Source: Sphingobacteriaceae bacterium (GTDB lineage: Bacteria; Bacteroidota; Bacteroidia; Sphingobacteriales; Sphingobacteriaceae). From it: DNA of 59,407 nt. The DNA is taken from contig CANKAT010000011.1 in NCBI GenBank assembly GCA_947479815.1, positions 1 to 59,407 of the forward strand, given 5' to 3'. This document shows positions 6,677-14,957 of the stretch, one piece after another; position 1 is the stretch's first letter; every line of letters starts with the position of its first letter. The notes beneath the pieces were generated by a model that worked only from the letters and a program-made list of their open reading frames with translations, made no database searches and had not been told where the DNA came from. The translations under genes were made by a program, and so were the position numbers.

Positions 6677-8230
6677 ATGCAGGAAACAACTATACTATGG
6701 GCAGACGATGAGATCGACCTGTTAAAACCACATATACTCTTTTTGAATGAAAAGGGATACAAGATCAAAACTGTTACTAACGGAAATGATGCGCTGGATT
6801 GTTTCAAAAAAGAAAACTTTGATCTGGTATTTCTAGATGAAAATATGCCGGGTTTAACGGGCCTAGAAACTCTTGCCAAAATAAAAACAATTGATCCGGA
6901 TATTCCAATCGTTCTCATTACAAAAAACGAAGAAGAATACATGATGGAAGATGCTATTGGATTTAAGATCGATGATTATCTGATCAAACCGGTTAATCCA
7001 AAACAAATTCTTCTTACGATAAAGAAACTAATCGATAATAAACGACTGATTAGTGAAAAAACATCGATGGCCTACCGTCAAGATTTTAGGGCACTAGGGA
7101 TGACCATTAATGAAAATCTTAATTTTTCGGAGTGGGTTGACTTTTATAAAAAATTAGTTTATTGGGAGCTATCACTTGAAAAATTGGAAGATGAAGGGAT
7201 GCACGAAATATTAACTGTGCAAAAATCAGAGGCCAATGTACAGTTCTCAAAATTCATTGAAAAAAACTATATGAAGTGGCTAAAAGATCCGGATAACGGG
7301 CCTATAACTTCAAATCAATTATTTGTGAAAAAGGTTTTTCCTGCCATGGAAGTCAAGAAACCAACTTTTTTTATTCTGATAGACAATTTAAGATATGACC
7401 AGTGGAAAATGATCAATTCCTTATTAATGGATCATTACCGAATTGACGAAGAAGATACCTATTACAGCATTTTACCTACAGCCACCCAATACGCCAGAAA
7501 TGCTATATTTTCAGGTTTAATGCCCCTTGAAATGGAACGACGCTTTCCGAATATGTGGCAGAATGATGAAGATGAAGGTGGCAAGAATCTATTTGAAGAA
7601 AAATTTCTTGCCGACCAAATACAAAGGGTCATGCGAAAAGGGTGCAAGCACTCTTACAATAAGATCCTAACTTTTGAGCAGGGTAAAATTATTAATGAAA
7701 ACATCAATAACTTAATGGGCAATGACCTGAACGTTATTGTCTATAATTTTGTGGATATGCTGTCTCATGCAAGAACCGATATGGCTATGATTAGGGAGCT
7801 TGCAAATAATGAAGCGGCCTACCGTTCATTAACTCTATCCTGGTTTGAACATTCCCCACTTCTAGAAATGTTAAAAAAGCTATCTCAGAAAAATATTAAA
7901 TTAATCATTACCACCGACCATGGAACGATACGGGTTAAACATCCAAGAAAAGTAGTCGGCGATAAGAACACGAATTCCAATTTGAGGTATAAACAAGGTA
8001 AAAATCTGAGTTTTAATCCAAAAGAGGTATTCCATATTAAAAATCCACATGAAGCAATGCTTCCAAAACTTCACATGAGCTCCGGTTTTATTTTTGCAAA
8101 AGAGGATAGTTATTTTGTGTACCCGAATAACTATAACCACTTTGTTAATTATTTTAATGAAACCTTCCAACATGGTGGTATTTCAATGGAAGAAATGATT
8201 GTTCCTTTCGTAACCTATAGCCCAAAATAA
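6677..8230 (+). CDS. porX: PorX-type response regulator with PglZ domain
   Basis: The 517-aa protein starts with a receiver domain (about 1-120): acidic pocket D10-D11, phosphoacceptor D54 in VFLDENMPG, T82 and K104 in LIKP. A helical linker leads into a PglZ/alkaline-phosphatase-superfamily domain (about 205-515), with metal-site motifs IDNLRYDQW, YNFVDMLSHAR and ITTDHG. It has no DNA-binding domain. In Porphyromonas and Flavobacterium, PorX works with the sensor PorY and a sigma factor to control the type IX secretion system, and its phosphatase domain has been reported to hydrolyse oligonucleotides. All expected key residues are present, so it should be active. No PorY gene is nearby. It is followed by tsaE. 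Confidence 0.93.
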   Translation: MQETTILWADDEIDLLKPHILFLNEKGYKIKTVTNGNDALDCFKKENFDLVFLDENMPGLTGLETLAKIKTIDPDIPIVLITKNEEEYMMEDAIGFKIDDYLIKPVNPKQILLTIKKLIDNKRLISEKTSMAYRQDFRALGMTINENLNFSEWVDFYKKLVYWELSLEKLEDEGMHEILTVQKSEANVQFSKFIEKNYMKWLKDPDNGPITSNQLFVKKVFPAMEVKKPTFFILIDNLRYDQWKMINSLLMDHYRIDEEDTYYSILPTATQYARNAIFSGLMPLEMERRFPNMWQNDEDEGGKNLFEEKFLADQIQRVMRKGCKHSYNKILTFEQGKIINENINNLMGNDLNVIVYNFVDMLSHARTDMAMIRELANNEAAYRSLTLSWFEHSPLLEMLKKLSQKNIKLIITTDHGTIRVKHPRKVVGDKNTNSNLRYKQGKNLSFNPKEVFHIKNPHEAMLPKLHMSSGFIFAKEDSYFVYPNNYNHFVNYFNETFQHGGISMEEMIVPFVTYSPK

Positions 8231-8251
8231 TTCTTTATTTATTTTTGGGAT

Positions 8252-8668
8252 ATGGAAATTCTAATCGATCATCAAAATAAACTGCCAATCGCAGCATCTT
8301 CCTTGCTAAAATTTGCTGGAAACGAAAAGATATTTTTGTTTAGGGGTGAAATGGGAGCTGGGAAAACGACTCTGATCAAATCATTATGCCTTCAATTGGG
8401 TATGGTAGATAATGTGAGCAGTCCGACATACTCCATAGTCAACGAGTACGTTTTCGCGAAGGGGAAAATATATCATTTTGACTTCTTTCGAATTAAAAAT
8501 GAATTAGAAGCATTTGACATTGGCTTTGAAGAATACCTAATGTCGGGCGAATACTGTTTTATCGAATGGCCAGAAATGATCCCGGGTCTATGGCCTGAAC
8601 ATTTTATTGAACTAAAAATAGTTGAAGATGAACAGGGATCCCGGAAAATTTCTGCCAAAATAATTTAA
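8252..8668 (+). CDS. tsaE: tRNA threonylcarbamoyladenosine ATPase TsaE
   Basis: TsaE is the small ATPase that works with TsaB and TsaD to place the t6A modification at position 37 of ANN-decoding tRNAs. The 138-aa length, the P-loop GEMGAGKTT (about 34-42), the conserved SSPTYSIVNEY segment and the acidic FIEWPEMI region are all typical of the family. It starts 21 nt after porX and is likely cotranscribed. A TAnnTTTG element (8240-8247) lies directly before its start, so a separate, nearly leaderless transcript is possible. Confidence 0.95.
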   Translation: MEILIDHQNKLPIAASSLLKFAGNEKIFLFRGEMGAGKTTLIKSLCLQLGMVDNVSSPTYSIVNEYVFAKGKIYHFDFFRIKNELEAFDIGFEEYLMSGEYCFIEWPEMIPGLWPEHFIELKIVEDEQGSRKISAKII

Positions 8669-8743
8669 AACGGATTTTATCTGAATTTAAGAGTTCCCAA
8701 TTTTTAAAAATTTCGTACCTTCCTATTCCTTATTAAAATCCAC

Positions 8744-9958
8744 ATGATGAGTGTATTATCAGACATTGCAAAACAGGCCATGATGCAGCCGCAAGAGGCG
8801 ATGTTAGCGGTTAAAAACAAAAAAAATAGCCTTTATATTGGAATTCCAAAAGAAACCTCATTTCAGGAAAACAGGATTGCGCTTACCCCTTTATCTGTTG
8901 GATTACTTGTTCAAAATGGACATGAAGTAGTTATTGAGGCGGGTGCCGGACTTGCTGCCAACTTTAATGATAATCATTATAGTGAACAGGGCGCCATGAT
9001 CGTTTATGACAAAAAGGAGGTTTATAAAGCCGACCTGATTATTAAAATTGCCCCACCCACAGAAGATGAAGTATCCATGATGAAGATGGGACAGGTATTG
9101 TTCTCTGCGCTGCAAATGTCAACCATAAAAGTGGAGTATCTTCAGTCTTTGATGAAGAAGAACATCACTGCCCTTTCATTTGAATATCTTAGAGATGAAG
9201 GTAATGTTTTGACAGTGGTTAGGGCTATGAGTGAAATTGTTGGGGCTACCTCTATATTAATTGCTGCCGAATATCTGAGCAATGTTTTTGAAGGCAAGGG
9301 ACTAATGCTAGGAGGAATTACTGGAGTTCCACCTACAGAAATAGTTATTTTAGGTGCAGGAACTGTAGGTGAATACGCAGCAAGGACAGCACTTGCATTG
9401 GGGGCAGAAGTGAAAGTTTTTGACAGTTCCATTTATAAACTTCGCAGACTTCAAAACAATATCGGAAGCCGTGTTTTTACTTCAGTTATTCAACCAATTG
9501 TTCTTCAAAAATCTCTTTTTAGCTGCGATGTTGCAATTGGAGCAATCCGTGCCGAACACGGAAGAAGTCCATGTATCGTTTCAGAAGAAACGGTGAGTAA
9601 AATGAAGCCAAATTCTGTAATTATTGATGTAAGCATTGATCAGGGAGGATGTTTCGAAACTTCAAGTATCACTAATCATAAAGTTCCAACCTTTAGAAAG
9701 CATGATGTGATCCATTATTGCGTACCTAATATTGCTTCTCGTGTTTCTCGTACGGCAACATATGCCCTAACCAATATATTTACTCCAATTCTTGTTGATA
9801 TTGGTGAAATGGGAGGAATCATGAATCTGATCTGGGAAAGACCGGGAATTCGGAATGCAATTTATTTATATCAAGGTAAACTAACCAATAAAGACCTTTC
9901 TGATCGTTTTAATATCCCAATGAAAGATCTGGATCTACTGATCGTATCGAATAGATGA
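8744..9958 (+). CDS. ald: Alanine dehydrogenase
   Basis: The 404-aa protein belongs to the alanine dehydrogenase/transhydrogenase family, which interconverts L-alanine with pyruvate and ammonia using NAD. The substrate domain begins at IGIPKETSFQENRIALTP (about 32-49), and the Rossmann fold is marked by ILGAGTVGEYAARTALALGAEVKVFD (about 202-227). It is some 30 residues longer than the classical enzyme because of an N-terminal extension; I recall such extensions in Bacteroidota homologues. Its stop codon overlaps the start of the downstream dipeptidase gene, so both are probably made together and may feed alanine from wall turnover into central metabolism. Confidence 0.9.
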   Translation: MMSVLSDIAKQAMMQPQEAMLAVKNKKNSLYIGIPKETSFQENRIALTPLSVGLLVQNGHEVVIEAGAGLAANFNDNHYSEQGAMIVYDKKEVYKADLIIKIAPPTEDEVSMMKMGQVLFSALQMSTIKVEYLQSLMKKNITALSFEYLRDEGNVLTVVRAMSEIVGATSILIAAEYLSNVFEGKGLMLGGITGVPPTEIVILGAGTVGEYAARTALALGAEVKVFDSSIYKLRRLQNNIGSRVFTSVIQPIVLQKSLFSCDVAIGAIRAEHGRSPCIVSEETVSKMKPNSVIIDVSIDQGGCFETSSITNHKVPTFRKHDVIHYCVPNIASRVSRTATYALTNIFTPILVDIGEMGGIMNLIWERPGIRNAIYLYQGKLTNKDLSDRFNIPMKDLDLLIVSNR

Positions 9959-10635
9959 TGCGGAAAATCTTTTTATTAATCCTCTTTTTTAGCTGCCTGA
10001 AAACTCAGGCTCAGCAAAACAACCCTTTTGGATTACTAATCATAAATGATTTACAGGCATATAAAGCATCTTTACTGATTGACAAGAATAAGGAGCTTGT
10101 TGAAATTAAGAAATTCATACCCAATTTAAAGCTGGATATACGTTATGCCAGCAAAAATAACTTTGCAAAACAAGCGGTGTATAAACAAGCAAAAGCCTTT
10201 GCAAGGCTCCCAGTGGTTGAAGCGCTTAGCAAAGTTCAAAAGGAATTAAACAAATTGGGCCTGGGCTTGAAAATCTTTGACGGATACCGACCCTACAGTG
10301 TTACGGTTAAATTCTTTGATATTGCTACCGATAAAAGTTTTGTTGCCAACCCAAAAGACGGATCAAGGCATAACCGCGGTTGCGCAATCGATTTAACTTT
10401 GATCAATCTCCGCACTGGAAAAGAATTGGAAATGCCCACCCCATACGACAGCTTCGCTCCAGAGGCTGCCGCCAATTTCAAAGATCTACTTCCATCGATT
10501 ATCCTAAACAGAGATTTGCTACGTTTAACTATGGAAAAAAACGGATTCAATGTTCTGAATAATGAATGGTGGCATTTTGATTTTAATGGCTGGAAAAGCT
10601 TTGAAATCATGGATATACCTTTTGAGAATCTCTAG
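9955..10635 (+). CDS. ddpX: D-alanyl-D-alanine dipeptidase (VanX/DdpX family, M15D)
   Basis: The 226-aa protein has a signal peptide (residues about 1-20, hydrophobic core FLLILFF, ending TQAQ), so it acts outside the inner membrane. The M15D zinc motifs are intact: SRHNRGCAIDLTL gives the first His and Asp ligands, and NEWWHFDF gives the catalytic Glu and third ligand. FDGYRPYS is another family hallmark. It cleaves D-Ala-D-Ala. Being periplasmic and housekeeping-linked, it is more likely to recycle wall dipeptide than to give glycopeptide resistance; there is no vanHA nearby. The start ATG overlaps the ald stop (ATGATG), and the second ATG is equally possible. Confidence 0.93.
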   Translation: MMRKIFLLILFFSCLKTQAQQNNPFGLLIINDLQAYKASLLIDKNKELVEIKKFIPNLKLDIRYASKNNFAKQAVYKQAKAFARLPVVEALSKVQKELNKLGLGLKIFDGYRPYSVTVKFFDIATDKSFVANPKDGSRHNRGCAIDLTLINLRTGKELEMPTPYDSFAPEAAANFKDLLPSIILNRDLLRLTMEKNGFNVLNNEWWHFDFNGWKSFEIMDIPFENL

Positions 10636-10698
10636 GCCATTTAAAAATATATCCAAAGAATTTAATTGTTTATAACTCGTATAATTTAAAAATATTGC

Positions 10699-11106
10699 CT
10701 AGATCTTTATTATTTCAGGACCAGATATTTTACTAACATGGCAAATACATAGCCCTCCAGAAATGACAAACTCAGCCGTAAGCTTAGAATTGTTCTTAGG
10801 ATTACTTGCCGAAACTAATAATATATCGCCTTTCTCAGAAAGTTCTTTTTGGTCAGCGTCGCTTGCCACTACATAAATTCCCAGACCTTGTATACTATTA
10901 GTCTGACTCATTGATCGGCCAGTCCGCTTGTTTACTGCACTAAAGTCATTTACAAGCATAGGATTCCCATAATCATCAATAAATTTAACCGTTATCGTTC
11001 TGAATTCTTTGGTGCAGACCATATTTTCACAAACTGCAGGTTCAGAACTTGAACAGGAACCAAGAAATACAACCAGAATTAAGAAAAAATTTGAAACACC
11101 TTTCAT
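10699..11106 (-). CDS. Small lipoprotein of unknown function
   Basis: The 135-aa protein begins with a lipoprotein signal peptide (hydrophobic FLILVVFLGSC, lipobox LGSC, about Cys18) and SSS after the cysteine. The mature part resembles a small beta-sandwich: TITVKFIDDYGNPMLVNDFSAVN suggests a carboxypeptidase-regulatory-like strand order, and four more cysteines form two close sets (CENMVC and CIC), which may pair in the periplasm. It stands alone between two plus-strand genes. No enzymatic motif was seen, and the function is unknown. Confidence 0.75.
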   Translation of the reverse strand: MKGVSNFFLILVVFLGSCSSSEPAVCENMVCTKEFRTITVKFIDDYGNPMLVNDFSAVNKRTGRSMSQTNSIQGLGIYVVASDADQKELSEKGDILLVSASNPKNNSKLTAEFVISGGLCICHVSKISGPEIIKI

Positions 11107-11391
11107 CGCTTAATAGTTTAGATTGATAAACATATTAATTTCTATAAAAACAAAAAAGAATTTACTTAAGCAGTTGAATTCGGTGAAGTTATAGTTAAAT
11201 TAAATGGCAAAAGAAACACAAAAAAAGGAAGTTGATTTTTTTTACGCATCTAAATTACCTCAAATGAGACTTTGTACAAACTTCTCATCGTTCTGTAATT
11301 TTATTAGTATAAACTAATAAATACTATACATATTCGGTTCAAATTCTAAATTTGTAGATTACAATAAACTAAACCATTATAAAAATTGACT
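11107..11391. other. AT-rich spacer with a candidate promoter of the metalloprotease gene
   Basis: The spacer contains TAAATTTG (11347-11354), a full -7 match about 40 nt before the downstream ATG; no convincing -33 box is present at the right distance. Nothing else recognisable was seen. Confidence 0.4.
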
Positions 11392-13905
11392 ATGACAACA
11401 AAATTACGCAACATACGGGCTACTGCTTTGGCAGCACTTTTAATTGCAATGGGTTTGAATGACATACAAGCTCAAGACCGAAGAAGGAGTGATGCTCCAC
11501 CAGCTCAAGAGCCCACAAAACCGGTTACACCGGCCGCAGCGCCTGCTCCACCTAAATCAGGCATTAAGCCATATAAAGAGGTAATTACAGAAAAAGCAAA
11601 AACAGATGAGGGGCTTTTCAAAGTACATCGTCTGGATGGCAAATATTTCTACGAGATTCCCGATTCCCTATTTAATCGCGAAATGCTCGTGGTTACCCGC
11701 TATGCAAAAACACCTACTGTTGATGGAACCTATGGAGGTGAAGAATTAAATGAGCAGATCTGGAAATGGCAAAAACGCGATAAGCAGGTATTTATCCGCA
11801 TCCCTTCTTACCGAAACATTGCCGGCCAAAAAACAGACATGTTTGAATCCGTAAAAAACTCGAATTTAGAAGCAGTATTATCGGCTTTTGATATCAAAGC
11901 AATCAATAAAGATGCCGCTTCGGTAGTAATCGATGTGACAGAATTGTTTTCAAAAGATGTACAGTCGCTTGGATTACCTCAACAAGTTCGTACCCAATAT
12001 AAAATTAGTGTAATGGATGAATCTCGTACCTATATTGATACGATCAAATCTTTTCCAACCAATATTGAGGTGCGTTCTTTAAAAACATACCGTGCTTCAG
12101 ACGCTCCTGGCGACAAATCAATCGGTTCAATGACCGTTGAAATCCATAATTCGATGTTATTATTACCTAAAAATCCTTACAAAGCACGTTTTTCGGATGA
12201 TAGAGTCGGATTTTTCGGACAAAGTCAAACCGATTATGGTCTTGATGCTCAAAAAGCACAGGTTACAAGATATATCCACCGCTGGAAACTCGAACCAAAA
12301 GATCCTGAAGCGTATAAACGTGGCGAATTAGTTGAACCTAAAAAACAAATTGTTTACTATATAGATCCAGCTACACCAGTAAAATGGAGACCATATCTGA
12401 TTGCAGGTGTAAAAGATTGGAATGCAGCATTTGAAGCAGCTGGATTTAAAAATGCGATCACTGCATTAGAGGCTCCAACCAATGACCCTGATTGGTCACC
12501 TGAAGATGCTCGTTATTCTGTAATTCGTTATTTTGCATCAAACATTGCCAATGCATATGGACCACATATTTCTGATCCGCGCTCGGGCGAAATTATGGAA
12601 TCTGACATTGGTTGGTACCATAATGTAATGAACCTTGTTCGCAACTGGTTCTTTGTTCAAACTGCTGCAATAAACCCAGATGCTCGAACTCCGAAATTTA
12701 AAGATGAAGTAATGGGCCAATTGATTCGTTTTGTTTCATCTCATGAAGTTGGACATACTTTAGGACTTCCACATAATTTTGGATCAAGCGTTGCCTACCC
12801 TGTTGATTCACTTCGTTCTCCTTCTTTCACAAAAAGAATGGGGGGTACTGCACCTTCAATCATGGACTATGCCCGCTTCAACTATATCGCACAACCTGGT
12901 GATGAAGGAGTTGTTTTATACCCTGGCATTGGTGATTATGATAAATGGGCCATCAAATGGGGATATTCTTGGTTTGATAATCAAACCCCAGAAGAAGAAG
13001 CAAAAACTTTAAATAAATGGACCATTGAAAGGTCTGGAAACCCGGTTTATTTCTATGGTCAGCAAACCGGTAATCCCATTGATCCAAGAGCTCAATCTGA
13101 AGATCTGGGTGATGATGCGGTAAAGGCATCTCAATACGGAATTGCTAACTTAAAGCGTATTCTTCCAAATATCGAAAAATGGACCTATGAAGAAGGTAAG
13201 CCTTACGATAACCTAAAAGAACTTTATGGTGAGGTTCTAGGACAATGGAATCGTTATATGGGTCATGTACGTTCTAATATTGGTGGAATCTATGAAAACG
13301 ATAAAACATATGAGCAAAAGGGACCAGTTTATACCCATGTTGCTAAAGCAAAACAAAAAACTGCACTTAAATTCATTAATGACCAGGCTTTCCTGACACC
13401 AACATGGATGCTTGATCAACAAGTATTAAATAAATTTGATAATGCGGGAATTGTTGATCGTCTCAGAAGAACACAGGTTGGCGTTTTAAACGGAATCCTT
13501 GACTTTTCACGTTTAAGTAGGGTGATCGATAATTCTGTGAAAAACGGTGCCAATGCATATGATATGGGAGAACTACTTTCAGATCTTAGAAATGGTATCT
13601 GGTCAGAATTAAAGACAGGTGCTAATATAGATACCTACCGTCGTAATTTACAGAGAGCTTATATTGAAAGAATGTCTTACCTGTTAAATGAGAATGAAAA
13701 TCCAGTTCCACCTCAATTTGCAGCATTTGCTGGTCCACAGATAGATGTATCCCAGTCTGATATCCGTCCAATGGCAAGACAGGAACTTAAGTTATTATCA
13801 GCTCAGGTTAAGTCATCTATACCAAAATACTCTAGTACGGTGATCAAATCACATCTTGAAGATGTACTTGCCCGCATTGAGGAAGCTTTAGATCCAAAGA
13901 AATAA
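11392..13905 (+). CDS. Secreted zinc-dependent metalloprotease (metzincin-like, DUF5117/DUF4953 type)
   Basis: The 837-aa protein has a signal peptide (about 1-28, ending IQAQ) and then a Pro/Ala-rich linker (about 35-62). The catalytic centre is HEVGHTLGLPHN with H451, E452, H455 and H461, the metzincin HExxHxxGxxH pattern, followed by a Met-turn candidate in PSIMDYARFNY. Upstream and downstream domains match the large Bacteroidota zinc protease family annotated with DUF5117/DUF5118. The start was moved to the ATG at 11392; an upstream in-frame TTG adds only two residues. There is no C-terminal type IX sorting domain visible. A strong terminator follows. It is a single-gene transcript. Confidence 0.9.
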   Translation: MTTKLRNIRATALAALLIAMGLNDIQAQDRRRSDAPPAQEPTKPVTPAAAPAPPKSGIKPYKEVITEKAKTDEGLFKVHRLDGKYFYEIPDSLFNREMLVVTRYAKTPTVDGTYGGEELNEQIWKWQKRDKQVFIRIPSYRNIAGQKTDMFESVKNSNLEAVLSAFDIKAINKDAASVVIDVTELFSKDVQSLGLPQQVRTQYKISVMDESRTYIDTIKSFPTNIEVRSLKTYRASDAPGDKSIGSMTVEIHNSMLLLPKNPYKARFSDDRVGFFGQSQTDYGLDAQKAQVTRYIHRWKLEPKDPEAYKRGELVEPKKQIVYYIDPATPVKWRPYLIAGVKDWNAAFEAAGFKNAITALEAPTNDPDWSPEDARYSVIRYFASNIANAYGPHISDPRSGEIMESDIGWYHNVMNLVRNWFFVQTAAINPDARTPKFKDEVMGQLIRFVSSHEVGHTLGLPHNFGSSVAYPVDSLRSPSFTKRMGGTAPSIMDYARFNYIAQPGDEGVVLYPGIGDYDKWAIKWGYSWFDNQTPEEEAKTLNKWTIERSGNPVYFYGQQTGNPIDPRAQSEDLGDDAVKASQYGIANLKRILPNIEKWTYEEGKPYDNLKELYGEVLGQWNRYMGHVRSNIGGIYENDKTYEQKGPVYTHVAKAKQKTALKFINDQAFLTPTWMLDQQVLNKFDNAGIVDRLRRTQVGVLNGILDFSRLSRVIDNSVKNGANAYDMGELLSDLRNGIWSELKTGANIDTYRRNLQRAYIERMSYLLNENENPVPPQFAAFAGPQIDVSQSDIRPMARQELKLLSAQVKSSIPKYSSTVIKSHLEDVLARIEEALDPKK

Positions 13906-13920
13906 AGCTCATACTCTCAA

Positions 13921-13955
13921 AAGCCCCATGACAGTTTTGTCATGGGGCTTTTTTA
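13921..13955 (+). terminator. Rho-independent terminator after the metalloprotease gene
   Basis: AAGCCCCATGACA pairs perfectly with TGTCATGGGGCTT around a GTTT loop, followed by a T-tract. The stem begins 16 nt after the stop codon. Confidence 0.92.
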
Positions 13956-13988
13956 TAGGTGGGTATTCAATATATTAGTATAAAAAAA

Positions 13989-14852
13989 ATGAAAGCATTT
14001 TTATTTAGCACCTACTTTTCAATTTTAATAACTTTTGGACTTTTTGCCCAATCCGATTCTCTTGCTGTGGTAAATGCGGAATGGAAAAAAGAAAAGATCA
14101 GTCAAGGAGTTGTCCTGAAAACATTCTGGTTTCAAAATACTCTTTTCAACTCCAATCAGTTTGTAAGTGTCCTGGAAATTAAACCAAAGAAAAAGCTTGA
14201 ATTTGATATTGGCTATGATCCCAAAAAGCTAATTACTACAAGTGACTTCGGAACACAAGCAAATGCAATCGCTGCCCTTAATGGAACTTTCTTTGATATT
14301 GCAAATGGAGGATCGGTTGATTATATTAAAGCTGACGGGAAGGTAATAAACGAGAATCGGCTTGGAAAAAATGGAAACAGAGCTGGACACCAGCGTTCGG
14401 CACTTGTAATAAACAAAGGTAAGATCAGTATTGTCAAATGGGATGGAACACCGTATTGGGAAAAATCACTTACAGGAGAAGATATAATGGTAAGCGGACC
14501 ACTCCTCATCCTAGATCAAATACATGAAAAACTGGATTATGATAATTCATTCAACAAAACCCGGCACCCTAGAACAGCGGTAGCAATTACAAAAAACAAA
14601 CGGATCTTGTTTATCACAGTCGATGGGCGGAACAGCAACTCTGCCGGAATGAGTTTATTCGAACTTACAAAAATGATGGGCTGGCTCAATGCTGATGATG
14701 CAATAAATCTAGACGGTGGCGGATCTACGACATTATGGATCAATAACTACAAAGAAAACGGCGTTGTGAATTTCCCAACAGATAATAAAAAATGGGATCA
14801 TGAAGGACAAAGAAAAGTAGCAAATGTGGTAGTTCTGATGAAAAAGCAATAG
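13989..14852 (+). CDS. Secreted phosphodiester glycosidase (NAGPA domain)
   Basis: The 287-aa protein starts with a signal peptide (AFLFSTYFSILITFGLFAQS). The body fits the NAGPA/DUF2233 family (phosphodiester glycosidase, related to the enzyme that uncovers mannose-6-phosphate tags): NAIAALNGTFFDIANGG, HPRTAVAITKN, and the hallmark AINLDGGGSTTLW near the C-terminus. Bacterial members are thought to act on sugar-phosphodiesters in the envelope, but the substrate is unknown. The ATG at 13989 was chosen because it gives the signal peptide a normal start; a GTG ten codons upstream lies close to the preceding terminator. It has no obvious operon partner. Confidence 0.85.
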   Translation: MKAFLFSTYFSILITFGLFAQSDSLAVVNAEWKKEKISQGVVLKTFWFQNTLFNSNQFVSVLEIKPKKKLEFDIGYDPKKLITTSDFGTQANAIAALNGTFFDIANGGSVDYIKADGKVINENRLGKNGNRAGHQRSALVINKGKISIVKWDGTPYWEKSLTGEDIMVSGPLLILDQIHEKLDYDNSFNKTRHPRTAVAITKNKRILFITVDGRNSNSAGMSLFELTKMMGWLNADDAINLDGGGSTTLWINNYKENGVVNFPTDNKKWDHEGQRKVANVVVLMKKQ

Positions 14853-14957
14853 TAATAGTTGCAAACACGTTCTTAATAGGTATTGTTTAACGAAGATTTT
14901 ACCAATAATGAACATATTTCACTAATTTCATTTAATAAATTGACGTGTAAATTAACC

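Noticed and set aside
9955-10635. VanX-like dipeptidase as a glycopeptide-resistance cluster
   Set aside because: No vanHA, vanRS or D-lactate ligase gene is present. It has a signal peptide and is coupled to alanine dehydrogenase, so wall recycling is more likely.
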